Assembly: GCF_031877795.1 (NCBI RefSeq)
Contig: NC_133971.1
Location: forward strand, 16,702,825 to 16,766,824
Origin: Strix aluco
Taxonomy: Eukaryota > Chordata > Aves > Strigiformes > Strigidae
Direction of reading: 5' to 3'
Length of the DNA: 64,000 nucleotides
The notes under the pieces are model-generated. The model was not told the DNA's origin, did not search any database, and saw only the letters and a list, made by a program, of their open reading frames with translations. Position 1 is the first letter of the stretch. Every line of letters begins with the position of its first letter. A program made the position numbers and the translations under genes. Below are positions 23,452-34,257 of this stretch, piece by piece.

Positions 23452-23869
23452 GCAAGTGTGGGGCTGGGTTCACAGGTCTGTAGGAGGGTATAGGGGAGCA
23501 GGTGCAGGGGGAGTGGTTCTTTGTAATCCTGATGTGACAGACCTGTCCTTTCAGTTTAGGCTGATTCAAGCTTTGGGAAGTCTTGAAAGCCTGACATCCC
23601 TGCAGAGACAAGTCCGTGTTTGTATGTGGAGAAATGACCAGCATCAGAATGAAATAGGGCCCAAGTCACAGGGCACGTGTGTCCTTCCTTGAGGCAGTGC
23701 TGACATTAGTGATCATCAAAATAACGTTAGCCCGGAACACATGTCTTGCTGTAACATGAGCTCTAGGACGACGTCAAAGGCACTGCCACCTCCTCTTGTG
23801 CATAAAGAGGCCTTGTTTGTTGGAGACCCTTTCTGTTAAAGATTGCAACAGAATGGCTTCTCTCTTCAG

Positions 23870-23997
23870 AACAGGGTCATGCCTGGGGCCCAGCTGTTTC
23901 CCAGGCCAGGGACCTCCCTGCAGAGCTCACAGTGGACAGAGTGGCCGCAGCCCTACAAGACCTGTGTCAGCACCTGGAGCAGACTCAGCAAGATTTG
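23870..23997 (+). CDS. CEP250: CEP250-like exon, DRVAAALQDLCQHLEQTQQ
   Basis: Open exon completing the split codon of the previous exon, ending DRVAAALQDLCQHLEQTQQD. CEP250 has AVASALHKLHQDLWKTQQ. The acceptor is CTCTTCAG and the donor TTG|GTAACT. Confidence 0.8.
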
Positions 23998-24261
23998 GTA
24001 ACTTGTGTCTAGTGCACCCAGAAATCCCGTCCTGCTGCTGCACTGAACTGACAAGCAGAGTGCCAAAGCCAGAATGGATGTAAATTCTTGTGCGCCAGGT
24101 TGGCTTGCTGCCACGGGGGAGAAGAGAATCCCCATCCCATGTACCATTACTGTCCAGCTGCCCCCTCCCACCTTGGCTGTTTCTGCCTGTGTGCTTGTAC
24201 CTCTTTGTCTCCTGCCAGCAGTGGCTCTGTGAGGTGATGCTTCTCTTCTTACCTCTTCCAG

Positions 24262-24382
24262 AAGGATGCAAGGAAGAAGATACAGGACTTGGAGCTGGAG
24301 CTGAGCAAGAGGCAAGCTGAGAAGGAGTATTTCAGTGCCTGCAATCAAGAGCTGCAGAAACAGTTGGCTCAAAGCCAGGAAG
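24262..24382 (+). CDS. CEP250: CEP250-like exon, KKIQDLELELSKRQAEK
   Basis: Open exon KDARKKIQDLELELSKRQAE to QKQLAQSQE, with CTCTTCCAG acceptor and GTACAA donor. It matches VQKLEERLTDTEAEK and QRQLSQNQE. Confidence 0.82.
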
Positions 24383-26082
24383 GTACAACTTCCCTTTTCC
24401 AACCCACTGACCCCTTGTCTCACCAGTGGGGATCTCTGATACCACACAGGGGAAAAATGCAGTGCCCAGAGATGGGAAGAGGAGAAAAACAACAAGCCTG
24501 AGATAGAACTACCAGGGAAAGATTTTTGTAGAGAAAGATCCAGTGTCTGGCAGTGCATCTGGCTGTGTGACTGGTGATAATGTGCAGAGGTGGTGCCTTT
24601 CAGGTCCCATGTCACTGCTAAGTAGGTGTAGCGTGATGCCTCACAGTATCCTTCTCTGTATGGTCTTTAAAAGCACCAACCTCAAAAAGCCTTGTCTTTA
24701 GCGACTTCCTTTTCCTCTTACATGGCAGATTCACAGAGCATTAGTTCAGTGTTGAGTTCCTGTGTTATTGCATCCTTTCTTCTGCTGCTTTTCCTTGTTC
24801 TCTGGTACCTAGTGCTTCTGCATCCTTCTTACCTGTTTTCTTGCCGATACTGATTTGGTGTCCAAGCTCACAGCCATACAAAACACAATTTTTTTACTTC
24901 CGTAGCCTTTGGTAACATGTTCATGTTGTGTTTATCTATAAACTGGTTTTCACATGTAGCTAGTTGCCTTTTCCTCTAATCTCCAGGCCATCCCAGAGCC
25001 TCCAGGGCTATTGGCCTCTCTATATTATAGCTGGACAGACATTCCTTCTCCGTTCTCTGTCATTGCTTTCCCACTCTCCACACCAGAATTGGGTTTTTAT
25101 CTCATTGTCATGTTTTCCTTGTCCCAGGCTACAGGAACAGGGAGGTGTGGGCATTGCTCGTTGCCTCCCCTACAGGCTGTCGCCTGCTCATGTAGAGCCT
25201 TTACCTGTTCAATATTTCTTCATGTTCCCTCTCTGAGATGGAACTGCTGATCATTTTTCAGAGAGTTTTCCAGGCCTTAGATCATTGCTTTTTTCTGGAA
25301 CATTCATAGTTTTTACTACATATGTTACATATGATAAAGCTTATATACTTGAAATTCTGCCATTGGATGGATCCTGCTTGTCCCACTAGTAAGTTCTTTC
25401 CATCCTTAGTTCCTGTCTATTAGTTTAGTGTATTAGTTTAGTTTCAGTTCCTGTCTATCTGTAGTCATCCTTGCTTCAGGTCTCGGTACTGGTGTGATGC
25501 TCAGTGGTTTTTTCCTTGCTGTTGTCCTAGTACCACTGAATATTTCCTTTCTTCTTTTTTCTGCCAGTGCACAACATATTCCCCTAGCTTCGTTCTTTTG
25601 AACAAATACCAAAGCACATCTTCAAGCACAACATTGACGGATCTGTTTTTTTCTGTAAAGTCTCTTAAGTCTTCCTGGTCAATGAACTGTGTCATAGTCA
25701 GTCTTCACTTTTGCTTCTTCTTCCTTTTCCTTTAGGACACTAGATCTTACTCTCACCTCCTGTCTCTGCCTGTGTTTCACTCATGTCAGTTCTACCTGCT
25801 TCTCACACTGTGAGTGATGTGCTGCCATGCCCTTAGCCCTGCCCTTTCAACTCACAGAAGAGCAAGCACGTTTTCATATTCTTCCGAACCTTGCCACTCT
25901 CATTCTTCTTTTATTCTCTGCCTGGAAGTTTCCTTTATTTATGTGTGCTTTGAAAGTCCTTGTGGGCTTAGGGCCTGGAAAACACAGACAGGCAGGTAAT
26001 AAAATGATGTTTTCTCTGTAGGATGCAAATCAGTTTGGTTTTGCTTTGCTTGTCATCTTCTCCTTCACCTTTCCTGCTGCAG
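24383..26082. other. Intron, pyrimidine-rich, nothing recognised
   Basis: About 1.7 kb of T/C-rich intronic sequence with short ORFs but no conserved coding pattern. A short local duplication of TCAGTTCCTGTCTAT-like sequence lies near 25410-25460. Confidence 0.5.
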
Positions 26083-26237
26083 AGACACAGATGGCAGAAC
26101 GCAAGAAGAACTCTCTACAAAGTGCCTTGCAGGAGGAGGCTGCTGCTCTAAAGGAGGAGACTGTGACTCTACATCAAGAGGTGGCATCTTTGAAAATGAA
26201 ACTCGAGACCCCTGAGAAGCAAAGAAAGGATGTCCTG
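26083..26237 (+). CDS. CEP250: CEP250-like exon before the missing central region
   Basis: Open exon ETQMAERKKNSLQSALQEEA to KQRKDVL, with CTGCTGCAG acceptor and CTG|GTGAGG donor. It matches the KQNSLESELMELHETMASLQ part of CEP250. In known CEP250 a very long coiled-coil region should follow; none is found here. Confidence 0.8.
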
Positions 26238-28109
26238 GTGAGGTTGGCAGATGCCATGAAGAGCCATTTCTTACATATTTTTTGGCCTTCTGTTAATAAT
26301 TTTAAGGAGCAACTTTTTCCAGTGGAGATCTGATTTTAGGTGGTCTTGTACAAGTGCAGTTGAGATCTGAGAAGGTAGAGAATATGCAAATGCTCATCAA
26401 GCTTCCCTCATTTTCCCCTTCCATTCATCATTCCTGTTTCCCAGACTTGCTTTCCTGCCAGGCCAGGTAAACTGAATTAGCAGGGTCATCACCTCGGGTA
26501 AGAGAAGACAGTCCAGAAAGGAGAGATCATTAAAATGACCAGTATCACAGACTTTGTGGAGAGACCACAGACCACCATAAGAGCAGAAGAATATTGTTTA
26601 CATCAGTGGCTGCTTTTTAGTTTAACTTTTCCAGTTACATCCTTCTGAATAAGTAGGGAAAGATGCTGTAGTCATATAAAATTCAGTTAAGATTCAGGGT
26701 GTTTATTTTCCTCTATTTTGACGATTTCTCCCCTTGAAGTTTAAGTCAAAGTAATTTTCACACTTGTCTCTATATACATTGCATGGTTTGGGCTATTATT
26801 TGTGTCCAAATCCATATTTAGATTTCTAAATATCTGGATCAGAAAAAAGGGGTGAGAATACAAAAGTTTGCTAATAATAGAAAGTTGTTCAACATTACCA
26901 CTGAGAGCAGACAGTGGGGAAAAAAATAGAGACATTTGAGAAACAAAAGTGCTGAGCCAGATAAATATGTCTGCCTGCAAGGGGACAGCTAGTCCTGATT
27001 TGAAACACAGAATGACAGTCTGTGATCTGACCATCACTCCTTCGAGAGGGCACAGTGCGGTTCTGGAGGATGGTACCATGAAAACACTACACAGTAGAGG
27101 TCCAAAAGAACCCCCAACCCCAAAAATGGGAAATCAAATGTCAGGGTTGTTCTCTCTTCCCTTCCTCCCTAATAGAGAGAACATCATTGTGCCACTGCCT
27201 AGATCATGCTTAGTCTGGACTTTAAATCCTGGCTGCAGTTCTGGTGGCTCCTCCCCGGAAGAACATCCCAGAAGTTCAGAGAAGGGCAAAAAGGCAGATA
27301 GGCCATGGGACTCTGAGGGAGGAAATAGCCATTCTGCAGAGAATGGTTTCAGAGAGGGACATGGGCCGGTTTCATCATCTATGAAGGATTCTAAAGGTGT
27401 TTCCCATAAAGATATGGGAATATATATTCCTACAAATACATGGCCTGCTTGGCCAGAGAAACCATGCTTGTAGCCAGCAGGTTTGCCTGTCTGTATAGCT
27501 CCGGCCGGAGACCATCCACCTGCTAGAATGTTTTCTGTCAAGCCCAGAGCTACTGAAGGAACTACGGAGCTTGCTGTTAAAATTACCTCAAGTGCAGAAG
27601 CTGGGGATGGGTAATTGGTTCTCTCTTACCTGGGCAAGCCTAGCCAACATGTTGTGGTTAGGATTTGGCATGGAAAGGAAAGGGCACAACTGACCAGAGT
27701 AATGCACTAAACTTAGTAGTATTGTGTCGTGATGGCTGAATAGCAGCTGCACTGATGGTGCTTAGAGGATGCTTTCGGAGATTTAGACTTCTGAGGTACA
27801 GCTTTTCCAGTGTATTGAAAGGAATTGAATTGGTCCCATTGCCTGATCTGGTTAACGGCTTCCTTGTGCATTCAGGATGTACTTGTGCAGTGGTCCAAAA
27901 AGCAGGAAGGCAAATTTGTGTGGAATTCTCCGAGGTGATCTGGAGGAGGGCCCCTAGGAAGAGAGTGTGTTGTCTTGGCCTGTGGACCAGGAGGAGAAGG
28001 GACTTAGCACTGTCCATGCCTTGGGCCTGTCACTCTCCCCGACTTGTTGATTCTGGCCCTTCCAACCCTGATGTGGCACCAGCTCACGTAATCCCCTCTC
28101 TGTACCCAG
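26238..28109. other. Region where the large CEP250 central exon is missing
   Basis: Neither strand shows heptad-rich coding sequence. A + ORF (26949-27473, 174 codons) begins with ordinary-looking residues and is Pro/Ser/Gly-rich toward its end. I cannot assign it. Decayed exon, unrelated insertion or retroelement fragment are all possible. Confidence 0.45.
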
Positions 28110-28265
28110 CAGGCTGCTGCAGAAGGGGAGCAGCTCTCACGGCTCTTGGAGAAGAGACTCCTGTCGCAGCGGCTGGAATGTCTGCAGCAAGCAGTTGCAA
28201 GGCTGGAACTTGAGAAGACGGAGCTGAAGCAACTCATTGCTGAGCTCAGGAGGACTCTTGAGCAG
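28110..28265 (+). CDS. CEP250: CEP250-like exon, LQQAVARLELEKTELKQ
   Basis: Open exon including RLECLQQAVARLELEKTELK and LRRTLEQ, almost identical to RLEHLQQAVARLEIDRSRL and LRSTLEQ of the CEP250 C-terminal part. The acceptor is TACCCAG and the donor CAG|GTAAAA. Confidence 0.88.
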
Positions 28266-28675
28266 GTAAAACCGGCTTTCACTGCCTCTGCAAAGCCTCA
28301 CGGTCCTCTGGAACACAACACAATTCCACAGACAGCACTTTGGAGTCCTCCACTTGTTTCCTTCCCACTTTCCCCTGTGGACACACACTTTGGTATTTTC
28401 TCCCACCCCATTGCCTTCACAAATGCACATTCACTCCAGTACCACCCTTCTTGCCCCAGTGTCCCCATACACACACACTTGTCACTCTCGTGTCAGGAAC
28501 TGTTTCTTCTTGCTCTTTCTCTTCCATAGTCTACTTCGAGTGCTTTTTGCCCTCGCTGTTCTCTGGTGCAGTTACAGTCTCTGAGCAGAAATCTCCTTGC
28601 CGTGATGTCCAGAGGTCCTTTTGCTCCTTGTTTGGTGGCAGCTTTCTGTGACCCCTTCTCCTGTCCGACGTGCAG

Positions 28676-28777
28676 GTGGAACATGAACGGAGGAGACTGA
28701 AGAGATGTTGTCGGTCGCTGCCAGATGCACGAGGATTTTCCCTCTCTGACCAGCACAAGATCCCTGCTTCTAGAGAG
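28676..28777 (+). CDS. CEP250: CEP250-like exon, VEHERRRLKR
   Basis: Open 34-codon exon starting VEHERRRLKR, matching VERERRKLKR of CEP250 directly after LRSTLEQ. The acceptor is GTGCAG and the donor GAG|GTGAGA. The downstream residues are diverged. Confidence 0.78.
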
Positions 28778-28944
28778 GTGAGAACAGAGTCTTACTTGGT
28801 GGGAGGAGGGTCTGGCCATACGGAGGAATGATGGCAAATCCCAATGGCATCAGCCCCCCAGTATAGACCCAATAGAAGTTGAGTACAGACCATGGCCCTG
28901 ACCAGACTGGAGACTAAAAAGAAATCCTTGTGTTTTCTTCACAG

Positions 28945-28995
28945 GAGGAGTCTCAGGCTCGCTGCAGTCATTGATGAGCTGAGTTGCAGAACCAG
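28945..28995 (+). pseudogene. CEP250: CEP250-like exon with tandem TGA TGA
   Basis: Reads EESQARCSH, then two consecutive TGA codons (28972-28977), then AELQNQ before GTGAGG. CEP250 has DAKCVAELQKE here. A later GTGAGT donor at 29095 could extend the exon to 29094. Confidence 0.65.
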
Positions 28996-30078
28996 GTGAG
29001 GAGTAGGAAAGCTCTCATCAAAAGCTGCTGTGCCCGTGCTGATGGGCACAACTTTGCACGACTCTACAGCCGAGTTCTGTCTGGCTGTCAGGAGGTGAGT
29101 GCAGCAGGCACTGGGAGGGCCCCGTCAGACACATCTGTTGGCCATGGCCAAACAACATCGTTCACCTGGGTCTAGTCTCTGACTTGCCTAAAGGTCGGGC
29201 ATGGTGGGAAAGGGGTTGGAAGAAATTCCCTTTGCAGAGCTGACTGTCTGGGTTTCACATCTGGTCTGCTCTCAATGCTTAGCAGATTAAGGTCCCCCTC
29301 TTCATCTGGTTTGGCTTTATGTTGACAGACCTTGGTACTGTAATTCAAATGTAGCAGGTTCCATAAGCCACAGAACTCCTTTAGGAATTGCTTCTGTTGT
29401 TTGAGTTCACTTGCCAAGAGAATATTTTCATATTCCCAGCTTGAGGTTGGGGGTGGCATTCCCGTGGGGAACACGGCCCTTGGCAAAGCACATGTCACTT
29501 TGAGAACAGAGGAAAGCCTCTGACCTGAGCTGGTTCCCCCAAAACAGCAAAGTCCTGAGTGCTGCTTCCAGTGCTGGCGTCTCCCGCTCTCCAGAGCAGG
29601 CAGAGGGCAACAGCCAGAGCTGCTGTGGCTGCACCACAGTGCAAACCTACCAGGGGGTGGGAGCAGCGGGGTCTGTCCCACCAAAAATCCCAGCAGGCAC
29701 CACCCCGTGTTGCCAGGAAATGGTAGAGTTTGAGGATTGTCAAGGCCTCGGCAGTCCTCATCAAGTTACGTTCTGCTCATTTATGAAATGCTCTAAAGTT
29801 AGGAAAAATGAGGGTTTGCTCCCTTTTCATGTGCTAGCTGTCAGGTTTTTAAGCTAGACCCTCCAGAGCAGTTCTTCACTGCCTGGTGTAACCAGTAGAA
29901 ACTTGAATTGTTGGTCATCTGAGCTTGGCTCAGGGGACTCTGGGAACCTGCTGCTTCCCGCGGCACAAGGACACAGCGTTGGTCAGGGCTGGAGGTAGAA
30001 GGTGCAGCCGGAGCCGGGGAGCTGCGGCTGGGCCTGGCGCTGGGGGCTTGTCTGAGCTCGGCCTTTTGCCTCTTCCAG
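28996..30078. other. Intron between the last two CEP250-like exons
   Basis: About 1.1 kb with no recognisable element. Minus-strand ORFs here show no conserved motif. Confidence 0.45.
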
Positions 30079-30270
30079 GCGTCCCTCCTGCAGGCGCAGC
30101 CGGCACGAGACCCAACAGCCAAGCAGGACTCTGTTGGGTGCTGTGCGAAGAGCAGCCGGGAGCTGTCAGACCTTCCCCCAGAGCTGTCTTGCTCCGTAGC
30201 AGCTGGGGTCAGGGAACCCGAAGCTGCTGTGTTGGGAGCAGAGACTGGGAACCCGGGTCCCCCTCCCTGA
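30079..30270 (+). CDS. CEP250: CEP250-like C-terminal exon
   Basis: After a CTCTTCCAG acceptor the frame reads ASLLQAQPARD, then CCAKSSRELSDLPPELSCSV, then REPEAAVLGAETG, ending at TGA 30268. CEP250 has LLQAQLTLERK, TSRELAGLHHSLSHSLLAV and APEATVLEAETR. The last residues differ and the C-terminus is shorter, so the true end may be lost or spliced onward. Confidence 0.75.
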   Translation, partial: ASLLQAQPARDPTAKQDSVGCCAKSSRELSDLPPELSCSVAAGVREPEAAVLGAETGNPGPPP

Positions 30271-30499
30271 GCCACCTTGTCCTGCAGAGGGACAGCTGCA
30301 GCAGCACAGCGTTCCTTTCTTGTCTTCCCAGAAATGTGCCATGTTTTGCTGTGGGCAATGGGGGTGCATTAGTTCTGTTTCATTTGGAAGCATCTCCTAG
30401 TGACAAAGATTTTTAAAATTATTTTTATAAAAGAAATTTTGCAGAACTGCACTTTTTCAGTAGGGAAAAGAAAGTGGTAGGTAAATATGTGGTTTAGGG

Positions 30500-31130
30500 A
30501 GAAGGTGACCCCAGTTTTTCGCTGGCCCAAGGAAGCTGTTCCGAGCTCCTCTCGAGCTCTATTCACAGCCGCTGGCGGGGCAGAAAGGGCAGTGGGGGCG
30601 TTACCCCAGCGAAGGGGGGAGCACAGGGTGGGGATGGGGGGGCAGGAGGGGGTGTTTTTCCTCCCTTCCAGCCTCAGCAGAGCAAGTGCCGGTTCACTTC
30701 CCGAGGCGGCTGATCTGCTGTCAGCGAGCTGCTGGGAGAGCAGCCTGAGGGCAGCCCGGGGGTTCTCGAGAGGGCACCGGGAAGCCGGCCCCGACCGGCC
30801 AAAGCGGGAGGCGGTGGGGTGGGGGGGGGGGGGGGGGGGGCGATGTCAGCCCGCACAGAACCGCTCTGCAGCAGCGGCTGCGCCGCGGGGTCGGGGGGGA
30901 CTCGGAGGGGTCCTGCAGGGGCCCGGGGCCAGGGGCGGGGAGGCCTGTCCTGCCCCGGGAAGGGAGCCCCAGCCCAGCCCGCCAGAGCCCTCGGCCGGCT
31001 CCTGAGCTGCAGCGATGGAGGGAAGGAGGCCCTTGGATTCGCCTCCCAGGGAAGGAGGACTCTGTGTTTTTCCTTGGTTCCTGGGTTCATCCGGAATTGT
31101 ACGTTGACAAATCGAGGGGAGATAAACTGA
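30500..31130. promoter_or_regulatory. GC-rich CpG island
   Basis: CpG-dense sequence just past the CEP250-like gene, containing a long G run (about 30819-30840). It could be a promoter of a neighbouring gene. I cannot place a first exon in it on either strand. Confidence 0.45.
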
Positions 31131-32680
31131 AGATCAATCGAGATGGTATTTTTTCACATATGCCTTGTGACTGTGAGTCAGACTTCTGACCACTGGGGTG
31201 ATTTTCACCCCTGCCGAGGCCCGAGAGGCTCCGTGTGCCTGGGGCTGCCGAGTGCTGCCTAGGCCAGGGGCAGGGGGGGCTGGTGGTCCCTTGGGCTCCC
31301 GCAGGGATTCCAGCTGGGCCCGCTGGGTGCTTCAGCCAGCGCTTCCCAGTCAGGAAGCGTTATTTTTCTAGGTTCTAAATGAGGCTATGGTGTAAACCCA
31401 CTTAGACTTCTGTATGGTGGTGTACTCTGTCAGAGAGCTCAGTAATACTGAAAAAGCTGGCACAGAGTTCAGCTGGGACTCGAGATCTGACTGTGTTGCT
31501 GTTGAAAAACTGTATAGAGCCTCCTTGGGCAGTTACTCGGCAAGGCACAACTTTTCTGTGATTTTTGTACTCGAATTCTGACTGTAATGCCAATGCCACG
31601 TGATAACCTTTCTCCAAAATGTTTACAGTCAGAACGAGCATTCATAATCTGATTACCTCTGAACTACACCCAAAACAAAGTTGCAGGGTGAAGTGACGGA
31701 AGATTTGGCCAGCCTGACTGGGTGTTCCTGCTGCGCACGTTACCCGACCGTCCGCTCGTCTGTCCTGCGCTTGTCCTGTTGGAGTGAGTCCTCTGGGTAA
31801 TGCGTGGGCTCTGGACATGGTGAGTCTGACTCCCTCTGACCACCCAAGACATTGGTGGTCTTTCCCTCCCTCCCGTTCCGAGGGTGTGGGAAGGCTGCAG
31901 AGACTGGCAGGCTCTGCTGTGCCCTGCAGAGCAGCTTCAGCCACACAAGAGCGTGTGGCCGCGGGTACATCGTGGTGCTTCGACATCAGCCGGGACCACA
32001 AACCTTCTCCATCGGCTTGTTAAAGGGTCCCAGGGCAACGTGCTGGTGGGGAAGGGGGAAGGGTGAGGGGGGTCGAGGTAGGAGGCAGCTTTCAACTGAT
32101 GTTAAGCTTGAACTGAAAATGGTTCTGGGTTTCAAGAGGGTTGGGTTTGGTTTTTTGCCTTAAGTGTGTTATTACCTTTCCGGGTAATGCTTTCTGTGGC
32201 AGTTGGCAACAGTCCTTGTGCACCAAACCCCAGCTCGTATTTTCACTGTGGTTAATACTTATAATAGTAATGGCATTATACTAAGAATCACCCAGGTTAA
32301 TGACAAAGAAACTGGTGAAGTCAGGACTAGTTCAGCAATAGGTGCCCAGCAACTTCCTCGAGATCAACATCTTCAACTCACAGAGTGAGAGTGGACCACA
32401 GCAGATTCCCCGGCTCTGAGCTCCCAACGCAGCAGAGACACATGCCCTCTTCTGCTGTGTCTGTCCAACGTCACCCCCTCCACCGACGGAGCCGGCTCTG
32501 CCTTATCCCTCCTGCCCTGACAGACGGTTGTGGCAGAGAGAGCCTGGAGTTACGGACTGAATGAACTCGACACGTTTTGGAGGGATGGCCCACAGACTGC
32601 AGGAATGATATGTGTGTGTGTATATCAACACCCACCATGTCCCCAGTGTCCCCAACAGGGCCAACAGCTTCATACGAGCC
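31131..32680. other. Intergenic stretch, nothing firm
   Basis: About 1.5 kb of mixed composition with short ORFs on both strands and no recognisable protein family, RNA gene or repeat. Confidence 0.4.
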
Positions 32681-32681
32681 T

Positions 32682-32782
32682 TTATTGGGGAGCGGGGGGC
32701 GTGTGTGTGTCCCAGCCCCCACCCCCCAAGTTCTTCTTGGGCCTTGAGGCCTCAGCCAGCGCCTGCAGTGAGTAGCAGATGT
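32682..32782 (-). CDS. Candidate terminal exon with overlapping AATAAA
   Basis: On the minus strand a CTGTCCGTGCAG acceptor is followed by an open frame beginning ICYSLQALAEASRPKKN. It ends in a TAA that overlaps a CCAATAAAGG polyadenylation signal (32681-32688). The reading looks protein-like but I do not recognise it. It may be the 3' end of a minus-strand gene. Confidence 0.3.
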
Positions 32783-33181
32783 CTGCACGGACAGGGGAGG
32801 CTCAAGGTCACCCTGTACCCCACCCCAAGGGACCCAGGTGTCCAGGAGGGACCCAGGCATCCAGGGGGATGTGATGGTGGTGGGTGCAGCCCAGCTGCTG
32901 GTGGGGAGGGGACGTGGGAGTTTGTGGAGCCTCATGGACGATCTTGCAGATGGAGGACGCATAAAAAAGGGGGGCAGGAATTTGGGGAGCACAAGGGGGG
33001 TTTCAGGTCCCTTGGTCACCCCAGGGTGGTGACAGCGGCGAGGGGATGGGGACAGGGCGGTGGCAGCGGTGGCCGAGGAGGCTGAGACCTGGCACTTTTG
33101 TTTCCCAGATGAGCGGCAGGAAGGTGCGGAGGTGGGGTGGGGCAGGGGGATGGGGTTGGGGACAGGGACACTTGCTGCTGG

Positions 33182-33268
33182 ACATGAGGAAGACACTGCT
33201 AGGGCTGATGGCCAGGGGGCAGGGGATGGCGTCCAAGCGGGCACCATGGAGTGTGTGACTTGACCTGG
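33182..33268 (-). CDS. Candidate internal exon, unrecognised
   Basis: Minus-strand segment between a CATCTCCCCCCAG acceptor and a GTGTCC donor. It is open for HTLHGARLDAIPCPLAISPS and SVFLMSS. The composition is unlike the GC-rich flanks. No family is recognised, and the donor is weak. Confidence 0.25.
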
Positions 33269-33744
33269 CTGGGGGGAGATGGGGGTGGCAGCAGTGACAG
33301 GGATGTCCCCAAGTCCCTCCCCCAGCCTCGTTAGGGCTAATGAAGCGCCCCACAACCTGTCTGGTTTCACCTGTTCCCCTGTGGTCCCCAATGTCCTCTT
33401 GGGTCACCCCAGGGTCCCCAATGTGGGATTTAAGAACTGGTGGTTACACCAGGTGTATCTGCAGAGTGGATCCCCCACCCCAGCGGCATCACTGGGACTG
33501 CCCTAAGGAAGGAGCTCAGCCCCCGACCCACCTGGGGCGCCGGGGGACTGCCCTGACAGGGACCTCATCCTGCACTGTCAGCCAGCCAGGCCCAGGGAGC
33601 TGAGGCCACTTCCCGCAGGCACCGCGGCCTGCGCTGGCCCCAGGGTGTTGAGCTCGAGTGGGAAATGGGCAGTACAGAGAGATGAAGTTTCCAGGCGCTT
33701 TCTGGCTGGTGCAGTGATCAGCGTCTCCATCCGCAACTGCACGT

Positions 33745-34115
33745 TCACCTGCAATGCCGTCTGCAGGTGTGTCTGTGCCTGGAGCGGGATCTGCCAAAGC
33801 ACCTCTACCTGCAGTGGGACCTGCGCAGGAATGCAAAGCGCAACAGCATCTGTGGTGTGGCGCAGGCAGTAGTGTCTGAGGGAAAATAGTGTCTGCAACA
33901 GTGTCTGCCCCTGCAGGGGCATCGGCAGGGGTGTCTGCGTCCGCAGGGACATCTGCAAGGGCTCCTGCAACGGCCGTGGCAGCTGTGGGGGCATCTGCCG
34001 TGGTGTCCGCAGTGCAAATCCTTTCTGTAGTTCCATCTGGAGTAGTATTTGCATCTGCAGTGGTATCTGCAGCCGGAATGGCATCTGCAGCTGCATTTGT
34101 GTCTGAAATTGCACA
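33745..34115. repeat. Degenerate minisatellite, about 15-18 bp units rich in TCTGCAG
   Basis: Recurrent TCTGCAG/GTCTGC/ATCTGCA words spaced about 15-18 bases. On the minus strand this gives a repetitive Leu-Gln-Met-Pro reading (LQMPFRLQIPLQMQ) within a 247-codon ORF (34321-33578). That ORF is best explained by the repeat having few stops. Confidence 0.55.
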
Positions 34116-34157
34116 TGCATGGGCATGAATAAAAGAATTCCCTTTGTAATCCTGTAC

Positions 34158-34257
34158 GTTGTGTCCCAGCCTCTGTCCTTGGTCAGCACGAGCCAGTTGC
34201 CAAATTTTGGTGACAGCTCCCCATCATGGCCACACGGTAGCGATACCAGCTCCAGTT
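34158..34257 (-). CDS. Candidate exon, unrecognised
   Basis: Minus strand: a pyrimidine tract and GTGGTAG acceptor, then LELVSLPCGHDGELSPKFGN and WLVLTKDRGWDTT, then an AAC|GTACAG donor. It looks coding but matches nothing I know, and its phase does not fit the candidate exon to its right. Confidence 0.22.

Larger units (their letters stand above)
742..30270 (+). pseudogene. CEP250: CEP250 (C-Nap1)-like gene, degenerate
   Basis: CEP250 encodes C-Nap1, a very large coiled-coil protein that links the two centrioles and anchors rootletin fibres. About 27 exons in one orientation match it in order: N-terminal LQNSQEAQQ, QYRTRCQELEQQL, the rootletin-like block with DVEKLTADW and LLSLWHQVVTFRRHFLDM, VTELSALLVQSQKQN, QTQ/VTQAKEVIQG, LRLCSTES, LQQAVARLELE, and the C-terminal SRELSDL block. 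The exons between 1.8 and 9.6 kb are open. Downstream there are frameshifts at about 10.58, 11.08, 13.72, 19.71 and 20.74 kb, stops at 11485, 13829, 13871, 18449, 20902 and 28972, a missing central exon between 26.24 and 28.11 kb, and a GG instead of GT donor at 861. Paralogue CROCC (rootletin) was considered, but the N-terminal motifs fit CEP250 better. Substitution-type stops such as CGA to TGA argue against assembly error alone. A functional copy presumably lies elsewhere. Introns not listed separately hold nothing I recognise. Confidence 0.85.

Noticed and set aside
28996-29094. Extension of the CEP250-like exon to 29094 (SCCARADGHNFARLYSRVLS)
   Set aside because: The exon at 30079 matches the expected C-terminal residues much better directly after AELQNQ. 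The extension is kept only as an alternative.
742-30270. Explaining all CEP250 lesions as sequencing errors
   Set aside because: Indels in G/A runs could be errors, but several stops are C-to-T type substitutions in isolated codons, and a large exon is missing.
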